A stretch of DNA of 64,000 nt from Chryseobacterium indologenes (lineage in GTDB: Bacteria; Bacteroidota; Bacteroidia; Flavobacteriales; Weeksellaceae): positions 3,534,001 to 3,598,000 of the forward strand of contig CP065590.1 in assembly GCA_016025055.1 (NCBI GenBank), read 5' to 3'. The notes beneath the pieces are model-generated. The model saw only the letters and a program-made list of their open reading frames with translations, searched no databases and was not told where the DNA came from. Numbering within the stretch: the stretch's first letter is position 1; the number at the start of each line of letters is the position of its first letter. The translations under genes and the position numbers were made by a program. This document shows, one piece after another, positions 36,481-44,580 of this stretch.

Positions 36481-37059
36481 ATGGACAAATCATCGATAAA
36501 CAATTATTTTCATTCTTTATTCACCATTAAAGACGAGGTGGTGGAAAAGATTACCAGAACGTTCACTTCTTTTGAATTGAAAGCCAATGATATATTGCTG
36601 AATCAGAATGTTATCAGTACAAAGACCTATTTTCTGGAGAAAGGCTATGTGCGCTCTTATATTCTGAATGAAGATAATGAAGAAATTACCACCAATATTT
36701 ATTCAGCACCTTGTTTTGTGAATGACTTTCTTTCGTTTTTCAGGCAACAGCCAACGAAAGAAATATATCAAACCGTGACGGATTGTGTGTTTTGGGAAAC
36801 GGGGCTGGAAAATGTACAGGATAACTTTCATAATATCCCGGAATTCAGAGAGTTCAGCAGGCTTTTGTTTGTTTTGAATTATTACAATATTCACGACAGG
36901 TTAATAGAAATGGCCAGTCAGAAAGCCTTAACCCGTTATTCCAATCTGATGAAAAAAGATCCCGATATTTTTCAGCATGTACCTTTGAAAATCATTGCTT
37001 CTTACCTGGGAATTAAGGACAGTTCGTTGAGCAGAATCAGAAGAGAGATTAATAAATAA
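36481..37059 (+). CDS. Crp/Fnr family transcriptional regulator
   Basis: A 192-aa protein with an N-terminal cyclic-nucleotide-binding beta-roll (FELKANDILLNQNVISTKTYFLEKGYVRSY) and a short C-terminal winged helix (VPLKIIASYLGIKDSSLSRIRREI). This is the common short Bacteroidota form without the Fe-S cysteines of Fnr. It lies before the PanE-like gene on the same strand, 86 bases apart. Confidence 0.87.
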   Translation: MDKSSINNYFHSLFTIKDEVVEKITRTFTSFELKANDILLNQNVISTKTYFLEKGYVRSYILNEDNEEITTNIYSAPCFVNDFLSFFRQQPTKEIYQTVTDCVFWETGLENVQDNFHNIPEFREFSRLLFVLNYYNIHDRLIEMASQKALTRYSNLMKKDPDIFQHVPLKIIASYLGIKDSSLSRIRREINK

Positions 37060-37145
37060 CAGGCTTCCATACTATTTGTTATTTCTTTTCATTTGTCAAG
37101 TGATCAATTCAATCCTGTCGCTGATCTTTGCTAAAAAATAATTTC

Positions 37146-38090
37146 ATGAATAAAAAACATATTGTCGTTGTAGGATTGGGAGGAGTAGGCGGATATTTTG
37201 GGTTTAAAATCAACCAGGCGAATGAAACCTCCGGAAAATATAAAGTGTCTTTTATCGCTCGTGGACAAACCTATGAGAAGGTTAAAGAGGACGGACTCGT
37301 TCTTTTGTCTTCCGAACATCCCAATAACAGAACTTATCCTAATGGTATTGAAGAGCACATCAGTGAAATTAAAAATCCTGACCTGGTTTTAATTGCAGTA
37401 AAAGAGTATGACCTTGAGAATGTGTGCCGACAACTTTTACCCGTTATTCATCAGAATACCATACTGCTTCCGATGATGAACGGAGCTGATATTTACGACA
37501 GAATAAAAAAGATCATTCCTGATCATATTATATTACCAACGTGCATTTATGTTGCTTCTCATATTAAAGAAAGAGGAACAGTAGAGCACAAAGGGAAAGC
37601 AGGAAAAATGATTGTCGGAAGAGATCCGGATCATTTTTCAGCTGATATAAACTGGATTTCGGATTTGCTCGCAGAAAGTAAAATTGATTTTGATTGTAAA
37701 GAGAATGCAATAACGGATATCTGGACGAAATTCTTCTTTATTGCAAGTTTCGGATTGGTAACAGCTAAGCACAATTCATCAATAGGAGCCGTTTGCAGTG
37801 ATGGTGAACAGAAGAAAGAAGCCACTGAAATCATGAAGGAAATGAAGCAGATTACAGATCGGAAAGGCATTGAACTTCCGGAAGATAGTATTGAAAAAAC
37901 ATATGAAAAAGCTGCAACTTTTCCTTATGAAACACCCACTTCTTTGCAGCTGGACGTACATTCCGGGAAAAAAGAGAATGAACTGGAATTGTTTGCCGGA
38001 GCAATCCTTCAATATGGCAGGGAATTGAATATTGAAACACCTTTTACTCAAAAAATATACAATGAGATAAAAGCAAAACAGCTCAACTAA
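37146..38090 (+). CDS. 2-dehydropantoate 2-reductase family protein (PanE/ApbA)
   Basis: About 314 aa from ATG 37146 (MNKKHIVVVGLGGVGGYFG). NADPH-binding GxGxxG at the start, then ApbA N-terminal and C-terminal domains. The family includes ketopantoate reductase of pantothenate synthesis, but several paralogues per genome are common, so the physiological substrate is uncertain. A TTG-initiated extension to 37128 is unlikely. Confidence 0.85.
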   Translation: MNKKHIVVVGLGGVGGYFGFKINQANETSGKYKVSFIARGQTYEKVKEDGLVLLSSEHPNNRTYPNGIEEHISEIKNPDLVLIAVKEYDLENVCRQLLPVIHQNTILLPMMNGADIYDRIKKIIPDHIILPTCIYVASHIKERGTVEHKGKAGKMIVGRDPDHFSADINWISDLLAESKIDFDCKENAITDIWTKFFFIASFGLVTAKHNSSIGAVCSDGEQKKEATEIMKEMKQITDRKGIELPEDSIEKTYEKAATFPYETPTSLQLDVHSGKKENELELFAGAILQYGRELNIETPFTQKIYNEIKAKQLN

Positions 38091-38093
38091 TGG

Positions 38094-38157
38094 ATCAACC
38101 ACATAGATTCATAGAAATTTATCAGTGTTTTAAAAACTATGCGTCGATGTGGTTGAT
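38094..38157. repeat. Inverted-repeat hairpin after the PanE-like gene
   Basis: ATCAACCACAT (38094-38104) and ATGTGGTTGAT (38147-38157) are perfect 11-bp arms; inside them CATAG/CTATG also pairs. It may be a terminator or a dispersed intergenic repeat; variants of an AACCACATAG sequence are common in this group. Confidence 0.55.
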
Positions 38158-38194
38158 TTAAAAAATTAAGAATGTATAATTTGTATTGAATGGA

Positions 38195-38545
38195 TTAATC
38201 TCCATGCATGAATTTCTGACGGTCCAGCAAAACTTCCTCAGTCTCCCGGTGATCAGGATCATCAATACAACAGTCTACGGGGCACACAGCTTTACATTGT
38301 GGCTCCTCATGAAAGCCTTTACATTCCGTACATTTTCCGGATACAATATAATAAACTTCATCTGAATACGCTTCCTGATAGGCGCCTGCGTCGGCTTCTG
38401 TTCCATCCGGAAAAGTCACTTTCCCTGAAAGCTTTGTTTTATCCTGCCAACGCCAGTCGATGGCACCTTCATAAATGGCTGAATTGGGACATTCGGGTTC
38501 ACAGGCCCCGCAGTTGATGCAGTCATCAGTTATTTTAATAGCCAT
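38195..38545 (-). CDS. 4Fe-4S dicluster-type ferredoxin
   Basis: A 116-aa ferredoxin. The first cluster motif CINCGACEPECPN (residues 10-22) fits Cx2Cx2Cx3CP. The second set is CTECKG, QCKAVCPVDCC, with a 40-residue insertion between them (WRWQDKTKL...DEVYYIVSGK). This long form is common in Bacteroidota. Role: low-potential electron carrier. It sits about 130 bases downstream of the 2Fe-2S ferredoxin gene and may be read from the same promoter. Confidence 0.92.
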   Translation of the reverse strand: MAIKITDDCINCGACEPECPNSAIYEGAIDWRWQDKTKLSGKVTFPDGTEADAGAYQEAYSDEVYYIVSGKCTECKGFHEEPQCKAVCPVDCCIDDPDHRETEEVLLDRQKFMHGD

Positions 38546-38572
38546 ATTGTTTTAGTTTTTTTGGTTTGAAAA

Positions 38573-38605
38573 AGGGATTCCCTCAACATGGTTTCGGAAA
38601 TCCCT
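38573..38605. terminator. Hairpin between the two ferredoxin genes
   Basis: AGGGATT (38573-38579) and AATCCCT (38599-38605) form a 7-bp stem with a 19-base loop. On the minus strand it follows the 2Fe-2S ferredoxin gene, so it may partly end the sod-to-ferredoxin transcript. Confidence 0.4.
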
Positions 38606-38675
38606 GCTCAACTTAATTAAAGCAGTTCAAACAATTTATACATCATAAACTGTGCAAACTTTTATTTTAAATCTG

Positions 38676-38999
38676 TTAATCTGCTGGAATCTCTACCGCA
38701 AGTCCATCCATTTGGGCGGTCAGATAAATCTGGCAGGCTAATCTGCTGGTTGCCTGGGTGTTCAATAGCTCTGAAAGAAGGGCGTCTTCAATATCACTTT
38801 TTTCAGGCAGAGTTATCGTTTCACTTAGAATAAAACAATGGCAGGTCGCACACATGGCCATGCCACCGCACATGGCCTCCATAGGAAGTTCATAGGCTTT
38901 ACAGATATCTTTAAGACTAAGTCCCATATCAAGTGGACAGATCAGGGTATGTTTGGTACCTTCCTGATCTGTCACGGTAATTGTAATATCTTCTTTCAT
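38676..38999 (-). CDS. 2Fe-2S ferredoxin
   Basis: A 107-aa ferredoxin with the cluster motif CGGMAMCATCHC (around residues 44-55) and a later Cys in LACQIYLTAQ, the vertebrate/ISC-type pattern Cx5Cx2C...C. It lies 5 bases after the ferredoxin reductase gene on the same strand, so it is the likely redox partner. Confidence 0.92.
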   Translation of the reverse strand: MKEDITITVTDQEGTKHTLICPLDMGLSLKDICKAYELPMEAMCGGMAMCATCHCFILSETITLPEKSDIEDALLSELLNTQATSRLACQIYLTAQMDGLAVEIPAD

Positions 39000-39004
39000 A
39001 GGAA

Positions 39005-40057
39005 TTAGTCAATAGTGGCTACTACCTGCTTTTCGGCCTGTTTTTTAGTGCCGTCAAAACCTTCAATACCGCTTACCGTAGTATATTTTAATATAAATTT
39101 TTTCCCCGGATTAAGACGTTGATAGATGCTTTGGCAGGCAATTGAAGCTTCATGGAATCCGCATAAGATCAACTTCATTTTATAAGGATATGTATTGATA
39201 TCTCCCACAGCATACACCCCCGGAATATTGGTTTGAAAATCTGTGCTGTTATCTACTTTTATAGCATTTTTTTCTAGTTCCAGTCCCCAATCGGCAAGTG
39301 GCCCGAGTTTAGGAACCAGCCCAAATAAAGGAATGAAATAATCTGTTTCTATAGTTTGAAGTACACCTTCTTTTTCAACAATAATCTTCTCCAGGCGGTC
39401 GTTTCCTTCAAGGGCAATGACTTCCGCTGGGGTAATCAGGTTGATTTTTCCTTCCTGTTTTAGCTTTTTCACCTTTTCAACTGAATCCAATGCCCCTCTG
39501 AATTCATTTCTCCTATGGATCAAAGTCAGTGAAGAGGTTATTTCAGCAAGATGCACCGTCCAATCCAGCGCCGAATCGCCACCACCGGCTATGACGACTT
39601 GTTTTCCCGTATAGTCTTCAGGATGTTTTACAAAATAGTTAACTTCACCATCCTCGAAATGGGCAATGTTTTCAATAGGAGGTTTTTTAGGTTCAAAACT
39701 TCCGAGACCTCCGGCAATAATAACTGCTTTAGCTCTGTATTTGGTTCCTTTATCTGTAATGACTTCAAAGAGGTTTTCCTCTAATTTAAGAAGATGGATG
39801 GCGGTTTCGTTAAACGTAAAGCCCGGTTCAAACTGCCTGATCTGCTCATAAAGATTGTCTATAAGCTCTCCTGCAAGAATACTTGGAAATCCGGGAATAT
39901 CAAAAATGGGCTTCTTCGGATATAATTCTGATAACTGGCCTCCCATCTGCGGCAATGCATCAATAATATGGCACCGCATTTTGAGAAGGCCGGCTTCAAA
40001 TACCGTAAATAACCCTGCAGGGCCGGCACCAATGATCAGTATATCTGTTTCTATCAT
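39005..40057 (-). CDS. Ferredoxin--NADP+ reductase (thioredoxin-reductase-like type)
   Basis: A 350-aa FAD/NAD(P)-binding flavoprotein: FAD motif GAGPAGLFTVFEAG (residues 9-22), NADPH motif IAGGGDSALDW near residue 152, and the C-terminal GVYAVGDINTYPYKMKLILCGFHEA. It lacks the CxxC redox pair of thioredoxin reductase, as expected of the TrxR-like ferredoxin reductases of Bacteroidota and Firmicutes. One base separates it from the upstream FMN reductase gene, and 5 from the ferredoxin gene. Confidence 0.9.
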   Translation of the reverse strand: MIETDILIIGAGPAGLFTVFEAGLLKMRCHIIDALPQMGGQLSELYPKKPIFDIPGFPSILAGELIDNLYEQIRQFEPGFTFNETAIHLLKLEENLFEVITDKGTKYRAKAVIIAGGLGSFEPKKPPIENIAHFEDGEVNYFVKHPEDYTGKQVVIAGGGDSALDWTVHLAEITSSLTLIHRRNEFRGALDSVEKVKKLKQEGKINLITPAEVIALEGNDRLEKIIVEKEGVLQTIETDYFIPLFGLVPKLGPLADWGLELEKNAIKVDNSTDFQTNIPGVYAVGDINTYPYKMKLILCGFHEASIACQSIYQRLNPGKKFILKYTTVSGIEGFDGTKKQAEKQVVATID

Positions 40058-40058
40058 G

Positions 40059-40628
40059 TTATGATTGATTTATAATGGTTTTTTCAATTTTTTTTGTTGT
40101 GGCAATGTTGATTAATTTATCAAACTTACCGGAGTAGAGCTCTGAAATTTCTGTAGGTTGCTCACCATCAAATAAAGCCGATCTCACAATAGGTACACTG
40201 AAAGGAAGTGGCCATGCCCGCAATGATTTGGCAATGGCGTCCATCGCATTGATTCCCTGCATGGCCTGCAACCCGTCAGCCCAACACACCAATCCTACAG
40301 TTTTGTCTGTAAGATAGGGCTCATACCTGTTGGCCGTGACCTCCAGCCAATCCAGACAGTTTTTCATCACCCCCGGAATGCTTCCGTGGTAGAGTGGTGC
40401 CAGCCAGATATGCAGATCAGCGTCCGTAAACATCTGGGTCATACGCTCTACGGCTAAAGGAGTTTTGGTAAGTGTCACATCGAATAACGGAATTCCGGAA
40501 TCGGCAAGGGTAAAAATATCAGTGCGGATACCCGCTGTTGTAAGACGTTCAGCAAAGTAGCCGGAGATAAATCCCGAGGTAGACTCAGCTCTTCTTTCCA
40601 GTGATCCGTTGAATATGATTGCTTTCAT
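40059..40628 (-). CDS. NADPH-dependent FMN reductase family protein
   Basis: A 189-aa flavodoxin-like reductase with the FMN phosphate loop NGSLERRAESTSGFI and the segment HIWLAPLYHGSIPGVMKNCLDWL typical of NAD(P)H:FMN/quinone reductases. It lies in the sod operon next to the ferredoxin reductase. A role in supplying reduced flavin, for example for iron mobilisation, is inference. Confidence 0.87.
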   Translation of the reverse strand: MKAIIFNGSLERRAESTSGFISGYFAERLTTAGIRTDIFTLADSGIPLFDVTLTKTPLAVERMTQMFTDADLHIWLAPLYHGSIPGVMKNCLDWLEVTANRYEPYLTDKTVGLVCWADGLQAMQGINAMDAIAKSLRAWPLPFSVPIVRSALFDGEQPTEISELYSGKFDKLINIATTKKIEKTIINQS

Positions 40629-40632
40629 TATA

Positions 40633-41136
40633 TTATTGTTTGAAAATTACTTTGGGTAAACCTATTTCTCCATACATCAGGGTCTTGACCAACGGTTTCA
40701 GAAGCCCCGCTGCCAATAAGTAAAGAGCGGGATCATGACTTGCCTGTGCCCTGATCACTACTTTCTGATTTTTATAGCATCTCAGATCTGCATAGGTAAG
40801 GCGACGTTTCCATAAGTCTAGTAGTATGTTTTCTGCGTTATTTAAGTCAACATGCACAGCATAAGGGGATAATTTTTCCATGAGGAGCATATAAGCCCAT
40901 GGCGGGATAATGGCATCGGTAGAGCAAACAATTCCTACTGCTTTATCTTTGTACACGGAAAAATCCACCGCGGCAATAGATTCTTTAAAATCCTTCTCCT
41001 TCACAATCATTCCCATAAAAAGATGGTCCTTGATATCCAGTTCTACAATTTCTGTAGTAGGCTTATAGTCTAAAAGGTCAAGGGCAATAATGCCTGAAGC
41101 TTTTGCTTTATTAATGAACGTTTCCTGATTCATCAT
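40633..41136 (-). CDS. DUF2480 family protein
   Basis: A 167-aa conserved Bacteroidota protein of unknown function (ASGIIALDLLDYKPTTEIVELDIKDHLFMG; WKRRLTYADLRCYKNQKVVIRAQ). ATG at 41136 or the next codon starts it. It contains a Cys in RCYKNQK and another in IVCSTDAIIPPW. Its tight place between superoxide dismutase (16 bases) and FMN reductase (4 bases) suggests a role in oxidative or Fe-S stress. Confidence 0.85.
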   Translation of the reverse strand: MMNQETFINKAKASGIIALDLLDYKPTTEIVELDIKDHLFMGMIVKEKDFKESIAAVDFSVYKDKAVGIVCSTDAIIPPWAYMLLMEKLSPYAVHVDLNNAENILLDLWKRRLTYADLRCYKNQKVVIRAQASHDPALYLLAAGLLKPLVKTLMYGEIGLPKVIFKQ

Positions 41137-41152
41137 AATTTAATCAATGTTT

Positions 41153-41779
41153 TTATCTGATTTTTGAAAGAGCTTCTTCATAATTTCTTTCCACTACAGA
41201 CCAGTCCAGAACCGACCAGAAAGAATCTAAGTAATCTGCTCTTTTATTTTGGTAAGCCAGATAATAAGCGTGTTCCCAAACATCGATTCCAAGGATAGGA
41301 AAACCTCTGTTCATCGTAAGAACATCCATCATAGGATTGTCCTGGTTAGGAGTTGAACTAATGGCAATCGAACCGTTGAATTTGACAAACAACCAAACCC
41401 ATCCGGAACCAAATTGTCCCAGGCCTGCCTTTTTCATTTCCGCTTTTAGATTTTCAAGGCTTCCAAAAGTAGTGTTGATAGCATCATGTAATTGACCTTC
41501 AGGGGTCAGTTTAGGTTGTGGCGATAAAATTTCCCAGAATAATGAGTGGTTAAAGTGACCACCTCCGTTATTTCTCACAGCCGGACTGTATTCGCTTATT
41601 CTTTGCAGTAATGAATCCAGGTCAGGATTAGTCTCATTGGTTTGTTCCAATGCTGCATTCAGGTTATCAACGTAAGCCTGATGATGTCGCTGATGATGAA
41701 TGGTCATTGTATTTTGATCAATAAACGGTTCCAGTGCATCATAAGCGTAAGGTAATTGTGGTAGTGTAAACGGTTTCAT
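41153..41779 (-). CDS. Superoxide dismutase (Fe/Mn)
   Basis: A 208-aa cytoplasmic dismutase converting superoxide to peroxide and oxygen. Metal ligands are visible: His in TIHHQRHHQAYVDNL, His in GGHFNHSLFW, and DVWEHAYYLAYQNKR (Asp and His). The metal cannot be told. On the minus strand, a -7 box (TACCTTTG, plus coordinates 41808-41815) lies upstream, and the SufR-type operator at 41828-41855 covers the -33 region. Confidence 0.96.
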   Translation of the reverse strand: MKPFTLPQLPYAYDALEPFIDQNTMTIHHQRHHQAYVDNLNAALEQTNETNPDLDSLLQRISEYSPAVRNNGGGHFNHSLFWEILSPQPKLTPEGQLHDAINTTFGSLENLKAEMKKAGLGQFGSGWVWLFVKFNGSIAISSTPNQDNPMMDVLTMNRGFPILGIDVWEHAYYLAYQNKRADYLDSFWSVLDWSVVERNYEEALSKIR

Positions 41780-41827
41780 TCTGTTTATTTTTTTGATTAA
41801 TATGTGACAAAGGTAATAATATATTCG

Positions 41828-41855
41828 AATAAAACAACTTTTTAGTTGTTTTATT
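41828..41855. promoter_or_regulatory. SufR-type operator 1 (sod promoter)
   Basis: AATAAAACAACT, TTTT, AGTTGTTTTATT: perfect 12-bp arms. The centre contains CAAC-N6-GTTG, the SufR-binding core described in cyanobacteria. It overlaps the -33 region of the sod operon promoter, 49 bases before the sod start. Confidence 0.75.
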
Positions 41856-41931
41856 TAATTTGATTTTCATTGCTTTAATGTGTTGTATATTAATGTTTTA
41901 TCAGTTTATTATTGAGATTATAGAAAATGAC

Positions 41932-41939
41932 TATATTTG
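41932..41939 (+). promoter_or_regulatory. -7 box of the SufR-like regulator gene
   Basis: TATATTTG matches TAnnTTTG. The predicted start of transcription (about 41946) lies just before operator 2, so the regulator can repress itself. Confidence 0.55.
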
Positions 41940-41948
41940 TTGTTGGAA

Positions 41949-41976
41949 AATAAAACAACTAAATAATTGTCAAATG
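41949..41976. promoter_or_regulatory. SufR-type operator 2 (autoregulatory)
   Basis: The left arm AATAAAACAACT is identical to that of operator 1; the centre reads CAAC-N6-ATTG, one mismatch from the core. It overlaps the start codon of the regulator gene. Confidence 0.6.
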
Positions 41977-42594
41977 AAGAGACCTGCAGCAGACCGTATT
42001 CTGATGTTTATCAAGATGAGAGGAGAAGTGACGTCACTTGCCATCTCTGAAGAGCTGTCTATTACCAAGGAGGGCGCAAGAAAGCATTTACTGAATCTGG
42101 CTCAGGAAGGGTTGATTGAATCTTCTGTGAAAAGCGAAGGAGTAGGGCGGCCTTCCACGTATTACAGTCTTACTGAAAAGGGAATATCTCAGTTTCCGGA
42201 TAGTCATGCAGAAGTTACCGTTCAGTTGTTAAAATCGGTAAAAAATCTTTTGGGAGAAAATGCATTGGACTTATTAATCACTGATCGGGAAAAGAATACT
42301 TATGAGCGGTATGAACAAGCACTTTCCAAAGCAAAATCTATAGAAGAGCGTCTTGAAGGCTTGGCCCAGGCCCGCAGTAAAGAAGGGTACATGGCGGAAT
42401 GGAAAAAAGAAGGTGAAGAATATTTTCTTATCGAAAATCATTGTCCGATATGTGCTGCAGCAACCGAATGCCAGGGATTTTGTCGTGCTGAACTATCAAA
42501 TTTTCAGTCTTTGATAGGAAAAGATTATAAAGTGGAAAGGGTAGACCATATTATCTCGGGAGGGCAAAGGTGTGTTTATAAAATCACACAATAA
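41974..42594 (+). CDS. SufR-like Fe-S cluster-binding transcriptional regulator
   Basis: About 206 aa from ATG 41974 (MKRPAADRILMFI); the open frame begins earlier but over promoter DNA. An ArsR/MarR-like winged helix (SLAISEELSITKEGARKHLLNLAQEGLIESS; VGRPSTYYSLTEKG) is followed by a C-terminal cluster of cysteines (HCPICAAATECQGFC) as in SufR, where they hold a 4Fe-4S cluster. Divergent from the sod-DUF2480-flavin reductase-FNR-ferredoxin operon, it is likely its repressor. Symmetry of the two operators supports this. Confidence 0.85.
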   Translation: MKRPAADRILMFIKMRGEVTSLAISEELSITKEGARKHLLNLAQEGLIESSVKSEGVGRPSTYYSLTEKGISQFPDSHAEVTVQLLKSVKNLLGENALDLLITDREKNTYERYEQALSKAKSIEERLEGLAQARSKEGYMAEWKKEGEEYFLIENHCPICAAATECQGFCRAELSNFQSLIGKDYKVERVDHIISGGQRCVYKITQ

Positions 42595-42600
42595 TCCATT

Positions 42601-42946
42601 ATTTGCAGCTTTTATCATTCATAATATACCTGTAATTTAAATATATATAGAAAAATTTCCAACAATCAGGTAAACAAATTGTTTTCTCTTAAACAACTAT
42701 ATTGACGAAGTATAACTTCGGATATAAAATCAACTTTATTTTAATCATATTTTAAGACAAACTAATAAATAAAATACGACAAGTTCTGTCGTTCCCTAGT
42801 AATACTTTTGCCAAAAAGTAATTTGCTTTGAAAACCTCATTATTGCGTGATAAAATTCATGTTAATTCACCGTAATATGAGCTTTTTAATGTGTTAAAAA
42901 ATGTTAAATTAGCAGACGGAAATAACAATTAAAATTTCACACGGGA
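42601..42946. other. Intergenic region before the T9SS/RHS locus
   Basis: About 345 bases. It contains a small hairpin, ACGACA-AGTTC-TGTCGT (42776-42792), a -7-like box TACTTTTG (42803-42810) that would leave a leader of about 130 bases, and nothing else clear. Confidence 0.4.
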
Positions 42947-44571
42947 ATGAAGAAACTTTATCTCGGCGCATCTGTAGTATGCGCATTCTTACGGGTGTCT
43001 GCCCAGGAAGTTCTCTGGCAGAAAGACATCAGGTCTTCCACTCAGGATTTTCTCAGCCAGGTCACTACGACAATTGACCAGCAGTATCTTATCACAGGCA
43101 GTTCTATCCGGTCAGCAAGCACGAAGCTAGAGGCTGGAAAACAACAGAATAACGGTTACGATTTCCATGCAGTCAAACTCAACCAACAGGGCGAGCAGGC
43201 TTGGGAAAAATATTTCTCAGGATCAAATCACGATTATCTATCCTCTACAGTAACCACTCAGGATGGTGGTTTTCTCTTGGCCGGAACTTCTTATTCCGGG
43301 AAAGGATTGGACAAAAAGATGATTCCAAAGGCGGTTCAGATATCTGGCTGATCCGAATCAATGAATTCGGAGATGAATTATGGCAGAAAACGCTTGGAAC
43401 CTCGGCGGATGAAGAAGCCAGGGCAGTTATTCAGACTACCGATTTAGGATTTTTTGTAGCCGGAAATGTACAAAATTCATCAAAAGGATATGGCTCCAAA
43501 GATGTCCTGATCACCCGATTGGACAAAGACGGAAAAGAATTGTCACAATTGATTGTAGGGGGCAAAGGTCTGGATGAAGTTGAGAAGATGATTCCGACCA
43601 GGGATGGAGGAGCGTTACTGGGAATATATTCTAGGAGTTCTGAGATTCGTGATACAAGGTCTACCACTTCAGGTCTGAATAATAAAACCCCAAATTCCGA
43701 ATCCCGTTACTCAAAATCCAGCAGCAATTTCGGTGAAGGTGACTATTGGATTGTAAAGCTCGATAAAAACGGAAAAGTAGAATGGGAAAAGAACTTCGGT
43801 GGAAAAGGAGATGATCATATCAGAACGCTGGCTCTTACTGCTACAGGTTTTGTTATCGGTGGAGAATCAAGATCCGAAAGATCCGGAAACAAATCTGTAG
43901 GGATTGAAGAAGGCACAGATCTATGGTTGATTGCTGTAAACGAAAGAGGTGATGAAGAGTGGCAAAGATCCTACAACTTCAAAAACCGGGATATCCTGAT
44001 GGGAATGAATGTGATGTTGAAGAGCCAAGAATCAAGATCCAAGAATCAAGATGTTACCACAGGAATTTTACTTGGTGGTTATACCCAGGCGGAAGGAAGA
44101 GTTCAAAAGGACGATGAAACCTTCTGGATGCTCTATCTGGACGGAAACGGCAATGAACAGTGGAGAAAACACGTAAGCGGAGAATCGAGACAAAAAGAAG
44201 AGCGACTTTCAGACTTGAAACTGAACAGAGACGGCTCTATCATCCTTGCCGGAACCAGTGCCAAAGAACTAGGTAAGGAAAACTGGAAAATTGTAAAGCT
44301 GGGAGATAAACAGATAGACCAGCTGATTCCAAAATATGATATTAAAATCTATCCGAATCCTGTTTCAGACTATGCTTATGTAGAAATTGGTTTTGATTTC
44401 AAAGAAACGGAGATAGTGTTGTACGATATGAGCGGAAGACAGCTTCAGAGTTTGAAAACAAAGAATAAAGTAACCAAAATCAACACGCAGGCTTTGGTGC
44501 AGGGAGCTTATCTGGTGACCATAAAAACGGATACGAATAAAACGGCGAATGCTAAACTAATAAAAAAATAA
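42947..44571 (+). CDS. T9SS type A sorting domain protein with beta-propeller-like repeats, frameshifted
   Basis: About 541 aa after adding one A to the five-A run at 43313-43317 (joined reading GLDKKDDSKGGSDIWLI); without it the first frame stops at 43351. It has a signal peptide (ending near VSAQ), then six or more repeats of the type GDELWQKTLGT-ADEEAR-TTDLGFFVAG, probably a propeller, and a C-terminal type IX secretion sorting domain (IYPNPVSDYAYVEI...GAYLVTIKT). The protein should be exported and attached to the surface. It is 9 bases upstream of the SpvB/RHS gene and probably the first gene of that operon. Confidence 0.85.
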
Positions 44572-44580
44572 CTAATAATA

